NCBI GenBank assembly: GCA_013815505.1
Contig: JACDGA010000080.1
Location: forward strand, 1 to 7,670
DNA length: 7,670 bases
Direction of reading: 5' to 3'
From: Acidimicrobiia bacterium
GTDB taxonomy: Bacteria; Actinomycetota; Acidimicrobiia; Acidimicrobiales; Ilumatobacteraceae
The position numbers were made by a program, and so were the translations under genes. Positions within the stretch are counted from its first letter, which is position 1. The number at the start of each line of letters is the position of its first letter. Positions 5,537-7,670 of the stretch are shown here, one piece after another. Under the pieces are notes generated by a model. It had not been told where the DNA came from. It was given only the letters and a program-made list of their open reading frames with translations, and did not search any database.

Positions 5537-6243
5537 GAGACGTTGATGCCGACGAGGCGGCCGACCAGGTACGTGACGGCGCAGGCGGCGAGCACGATCA
5601 GCACCTGACGGATCATCGCCGGCGCGAGCGGACGCTCGGAGAGACGCCCGAGCAGCGCTCCGACCACGGCTGCGGCGACGGCGCCGATCACGAGCGACGT
5701 CATCTTTGGCGCCGTCCCCGACACATCGAAGAACCAGGGCACCACCGGGGCGAGCGCGCCGACGAGGAAGCAGACGAGGCTGAGCACGGCCGCCCGCCAC
5801 GGCGACGGCAGATCGTACGGATCGACCCCGAACTCCTCGCGGGCGTGCACTACGAGCGCCCGCTCGGGCTCGCGCATCACCTGTTCGGCGGCCGACTGGG
5901 CGCTCGCCCGCGTCATCCCGTGCGCCTCGTACATGTCGACGAGCTCGGACGTCTCCGACGTCGTGTTGTGCAGCAGCTCGCGCCGTTCGACCTCCAGCTC
6001 TCGTTCGACGAGGTCGTTCTGCGCCGAGATGCTGACCCACTCGCCCGCTGCCATCGAGACGGCGCCGGCAATGGCTCCGGCGAGGCCGGCGAGTCGCACG
6101 ACGCTGGAGTCGGCGCCGCTGCCGGCGAAGCCGAGCACCAGGGACACGTTGGAGACGAGCCCGTCGTTGACGCCGAAGACGGCCGCCCTGGCGAGTCCTC
6201 CCGACACCGAACGGTGTGCGGCGTGTGGATCTCGCCCAGCCAT
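5533..6243 (-). CDS. VIT/CCC1-family membrane transporter (probable Fe2+/Mn2+)
   Basis: Integral membrane protein of 236 aa from the VIT1/CCC1 (DUF125) family, whose known members export or sequester ferrous iron or manganese. The first membrane segment carries the family signature FGVNDGLVSNVSLVLGFA (23-40), and the second is AGLAGAIAGAVSMAAGEWVSISAQ (52-75), with the usual AGE[YW]VS motif. A soluble acidic helical domain follows (about 77-146), rich in Glu (80, 82, 84, 86, 89, 97, 100, 120, 136, 137) with Met104, 110 and 123, where VIT1 binds metal. Three more membrane segments lie near 150-170, 182-199 and 211-231, giving the expected five. ATG 6243 has no Shine-Dalgarno, but TAACCT lies 7 nt upstream. 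It is divergent from the glutamate dehydrogenase and convergent with purK (4-nt overlap). The metal specificity is inferred. Confidence 0.93.
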   Translation of the reverse strand: MAGRDPHAAHRSVSGGLARAAVFGVNDGLVSNVSLVLGFAGSGADSSVVRLAGLAGAIAGAVSMAAGEWVSISAQNDLVERELEVERRELLHNTTSETSELVDMYEAHGMTRASAQSAAEQVMREPERALVVHAREEFGVDPYDLPSPWRAAVLSLVCFLVGALAPVVPWFFDVSGTAPKMTSLVIGAVAAAVVGALLGRLSERPLAPAMIRQVLIVLAACAVTYLVGRLVGINVS

Positions 6244-6250
6244 GAAGGCC

Positions 6251-6256
6251 AGGTTA
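6251..6256 (-). promoter_or_regulatory. candidate -10 box (TAACCT) for a leaderless transporter mRNA
   Basis: On the minus strand TAACCT ends exactly 7 nt before the ATG at 6243, the same geometry as TATCGT before the PPOX gene. It matches TANNNT. No -35 box or Shine-Dalgarno is recognisable. Confidence 0.35.
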
Positions 6257-6266
6257 TGAACACGGC

Positions 6267-6272
6267 TACCAT
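6267..6272 (+). promoter_or_regulatory. candidate -10 box (TACCAT) for the glutamate dehydrogenase
   Basis: TACCAT fits TANNNT and shares four of six bases with TATAAT. Initiation about 7 nt downstream would fall at 6280-6282, right at a small upstream ORF (ATG 6282). It lies only 10 nt from the opposing candidate -10 of the transporter gene. No -35 box is evident. Confidence 0.3.
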
Positions 6273-6281
6273 CGCGGCCAG

Positions 6282-6317
6282 ATGCCCAGCAACGACGCGG
6301 GGCGGACCATGGGGTGA
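6282..6317 (+). other. possible 11-codon upstream ORF before glutamate dehydrogenase
   Basis: ATG 6282 opens a reading frame of 11 codons (MPSNDAGRTMG) ending at TGA 6315-6317, in the same frame as the dehydrogenase and 6 nt before its ATG. It begins 9 nt after the candidate -10 box TACCAT, so it could be translated from a nearly leaderless mRNA. Its stop overlaps the ribosome site of the main gene. It has no run of a single amino acid that would mark an attenuator peptide. It may be chance. Confidence 0.2.
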
Positions 6318-6319
6318 TC
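6311..6319 (+). promoter_or_regulatory. ribosome binding site of the glutamate dehydrogenase (GGGGTGATC)
   Basis: GGGGTGATC matches the extended anti-16S complement GGAGGTGATC at most positions and ends 4 nt before ATG 6324, with the G-rich core 9 nt away. It fixes ATG 6324 as the start; the in-frame ATG at 6309 is cut off by TGA 6315. Confidence 0.6.
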
Positions 6320-6323
6320 GCAC

Positions 6324-7670
6324 ATGCAGGGACATGCCGAGTTGGCCGCCGCCCTGGCCCAGCTCACCGAGATGGCACAGGTGCGGCAGCCCGACGATGC
6401 GGTGCTGGCCGAGTTCCTCCCTCGCTACTACGAGGAGCTTCCCGAGTCCGACGTCGACGACCGCAAGCTCGAAGACGTCTACGCCGTCGCAGTCGCGCAC
6501 CTGACGCTCGGCCGGGTCCGCGAGCCCGGTCAGACGATCGCCAAGGTGCTGTCGCCCGATCGTGATCGTCACGGCTGGCAGTCGACGCACTCGGTCCTGC
6601 TCGTTGTCGCCGACGACGTGCCGTTCATGGTCGACACCGTGCGGATGGTGATCGAGCGCCACGGGCTCGCGATCTACCTCCTCGTCCACCCGATGCTCGA
6701 CGTGGTGCGTGACGCCGATCACCGAGTCGTGGCCTGGTCGGGCGACGACGCCGAGATGGAGGCGTGGACGCAGATCGAGCTCGACCGCTGCGACGAGGCC
6801 GCCGGACGAGCGCTCGAGACCGAGGTGACCGCGGCGATCGCCGAGGTGCAGGGTGTCGTGGCCGACTTCGCCGAGATGCGCGACCGCCTGCGCTCCCTCG
6901 CCGATCTCGACCCGCTCGTGCCGTGGCTCGCCGACGAGCACTTCGTGCTGCTCGGCGCCGCCGACTACGACCGTGGCGGCGACGGCACCCTCACGTTGCG
7001 CGACGGCACGGCGCTCGGGCAGCTGCGGTCGTCGTCGTCGCTCGATCCGCCCGGAATCCCAGGCGACGAGCCCGTCGTGATCGCCCGCACCGACGCCGTC
7101 TCGACCGTGCACCGCGCTGAGCGGCCGCTGTGCCTCATGCTGCGACCGCCCGGCAGCGGCGTCGAGCACCGGTTCGTCGGCCTGCTCGGATCGACGGCCT
7201 ACCGCTCGAGTGTGTACGACATCCCGACCGTGGGCGCCCGCGCCCACGATGTGCTCGAGCTGACGGGAGCGGAGCCCAACTCGTACCTCGGCCGAGCGGT
7301 GCGCAACGTCACCGAGACGCTGCCGCGCGACATCGTCTTCGAGCTCGACCGCGACACGCTCGCCGAGATCGTCGTCGACATCGTCGGCTTGCAGGAGCGC
7401 CAGCTCGTACGCGTGATCGACGTCCCCGAACCCACCGGTCCGTGGCACACGGTGCTTGTGTACCTGCCCCGATCCAGGTTCACCGGCGACCTGCCCGATC
7501 GAGTTGCCGCGCTCGTCGACGAGGCGTACGGCATCACCGGCGAGGGGGCGACGTCCCGCGGACTGGAGACCGTGATCGGCCAGAGCTCGCTGGCACGAAT
7601 CTCGCTCAGCGTGCGGCCCCCCGACGGACATCCCGTGCCCGACCTCGACCAGCTCGGGAACGCGATCGAC
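6324..7670 (+). CDS. gdh: NAD-specific glutamate dehydrogenase, large (about 180 kDa) type, N-terminal part
   Basis: Large-subunit NAD-GDH, which oxidatively deaminates glutamate to 2-oxoglutarate and ammonia. Full-length members have about 1,600 residues; the window holds the first 449 codons and ends mid-gene. The visible region is the N-terminal regulatory part with ACT-like folds: YYEELPESDVDDRKLEDVY (about 35-53), HGWQSTHSVLLVVADDVPFM with VDTVRMVIERHGL and LVHPML (83-125), then EHFVLLGAADYD, and later ETLPRDIVFELDRDTLAEIV with GLQERQLVRV (LQERQ 356-360) and VLVYLPRSRF. The catalytic dehydrogenase domain is outside the window. ATG 6324 is supported by GGGGTGATC just upstream. The gene is transcribed away from the VIT-type transporter across an 80-nt gap. 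In actinobacteria this enzyme is known to be controlled by phosphorylated or unphosphorylated GarA-type FHA proteins; nothing here shows whether that applies. Confidence 0.94.
   Translation, partial: MQGHAELAAALAQLTEMAQVRQPDDAVLAEFLPRYYEELPESDVDDRKLEDVYAVAVAHLTLGRVREPGQTIAKVLSPDRDRHGWQSTHSVLLVVADDVPFMVDTVRMVIERHGLAIYLLVHPMLDVVRDADHRVVAWSGDDAEMEAWTQIELDRCDEAAGRALETEVTAAIAEVQGVVADFAEMRDRLRSLADLDPLVPWLADEHFVLLGAADYDRGGDGTLTLRDGTALGQLRSSSSLDPPGIPGDEPVVIARTDAVSTVHRAERPLCLMLRPPGSGVEHRFVGLLGSTAYRSSVYDIPTVGARAHDVLELTGAEPNSYLGRAVRNVTETLPRDIVFELDRDTLAEIVVDIVGLQERQLVRVIDVPEPTGPWHTVLVYLPRSRFTGDLPDRVAALVDEAYGITGEGATSRGLETVIGQSSLARISLSVRPPDGHPVPDLDQLGNAID

Noticed and set aside
4271..6040. 589-codon minus-strand frame across purK and the transporter.
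   Set aside because: It is a shadow of purK and of the transporter in other frames, Arg-rich and without motifs.
4897..6504. 535-codon plus-strand frame spanning purK, the transporter and the start of the glutamate dehydrogenase.
   Set aside because: It crosses three well-supported genes in wrong frames; low-complexity Arg/Gly/Ala composition.
7029..7040. TCG triplet repeat (four units).
   Set aside because: It encodes a short Ser run in the glutamate dehydrogenase and is too short to be a meaningful repeat.
5913..7631. 572-codon minus-strand frame antisense to the glutamate dehydrogenase.
   Set aside because: Its composition (His/Arg/Asp/Val-rich) is typical of the antisense of GC-rich coding DNA; the sense strand encodes a clear family member and the frame runs into the transporter gene out of register.

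Overview
The window is a compact, high-GC (roughly two-thirds G+C) chromosomal stretch with the gene density and protein repertoire of an actinobacterium. The family-level resemblances (citramalate synthase, an F420-type PPOX flavin/deazaflavin protein, a giant NAD-dependent glutamate dehydrogenase, a VIT-type transporter) fit the class Acidimicrobiia best. That placement is an impression from protein similarity and was not tested. No rRNA, tRNA, insertion sequence, phage gene or CRISPR array is visible. This reads as a housekeeping region, not an accessory island, and I did not find a convincing new multi-gene system.

Layout, left to right. Positions 2-526 (+) hold the C-terminal part of citramalate synthase (cimA, isoleucine pathway). 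A conserved-looking protein of unknown function (537-1064, +) follows after only 10 nt. Next come an AlkA-like HhH-GPD DNA glycosylase (1108-2025, +) and a classical short-chain dehydrogenase (2099-2932, +) with an unusual insertion. A cluster of GTCTGGGCGGGAT repeats, including a perfect 18-bp inverted repeat (2980-2997/3015-3032), separates the dehydrogenase from a convergent small Cys-rich DUF2237 protein (3033-3404, -). Divergent from that is a three-gene unit: a PPOX/F420-type protein (3473-3859), purE (3859-4362) and purK (4373-5536). Their junctions are so tight (TGATG overlap; the purK ribosome site overlaps the purE stop) that they are almost certainly co-transcribed and translationally coupled. 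purE and purK together carry out the two-step carboxylation of AIR to CAIR in purine synthesis. purK runs head-on into a VIT/CCC1-family membrane transporter gene (5533-6243, -); the two TAG stop codons share one CTAG palindrome. Divergent from the transporter is the first 449 codons of a large NAD-specific glutamate dehydrogenase (6324 to beyond the right edge).

The observations most worth a second look are: the repeat/hairpin cluster at 2933-3035; a recurring TANNNT-N7-start-codon geometry without Shine-Dalgarno that suggests leaderless mRNAs; a possible 11-codon upstream ORF just before the glutamate dehydrogenase; the nested purK/transporter stop codons; and the conserved unknown protein behind cimA.
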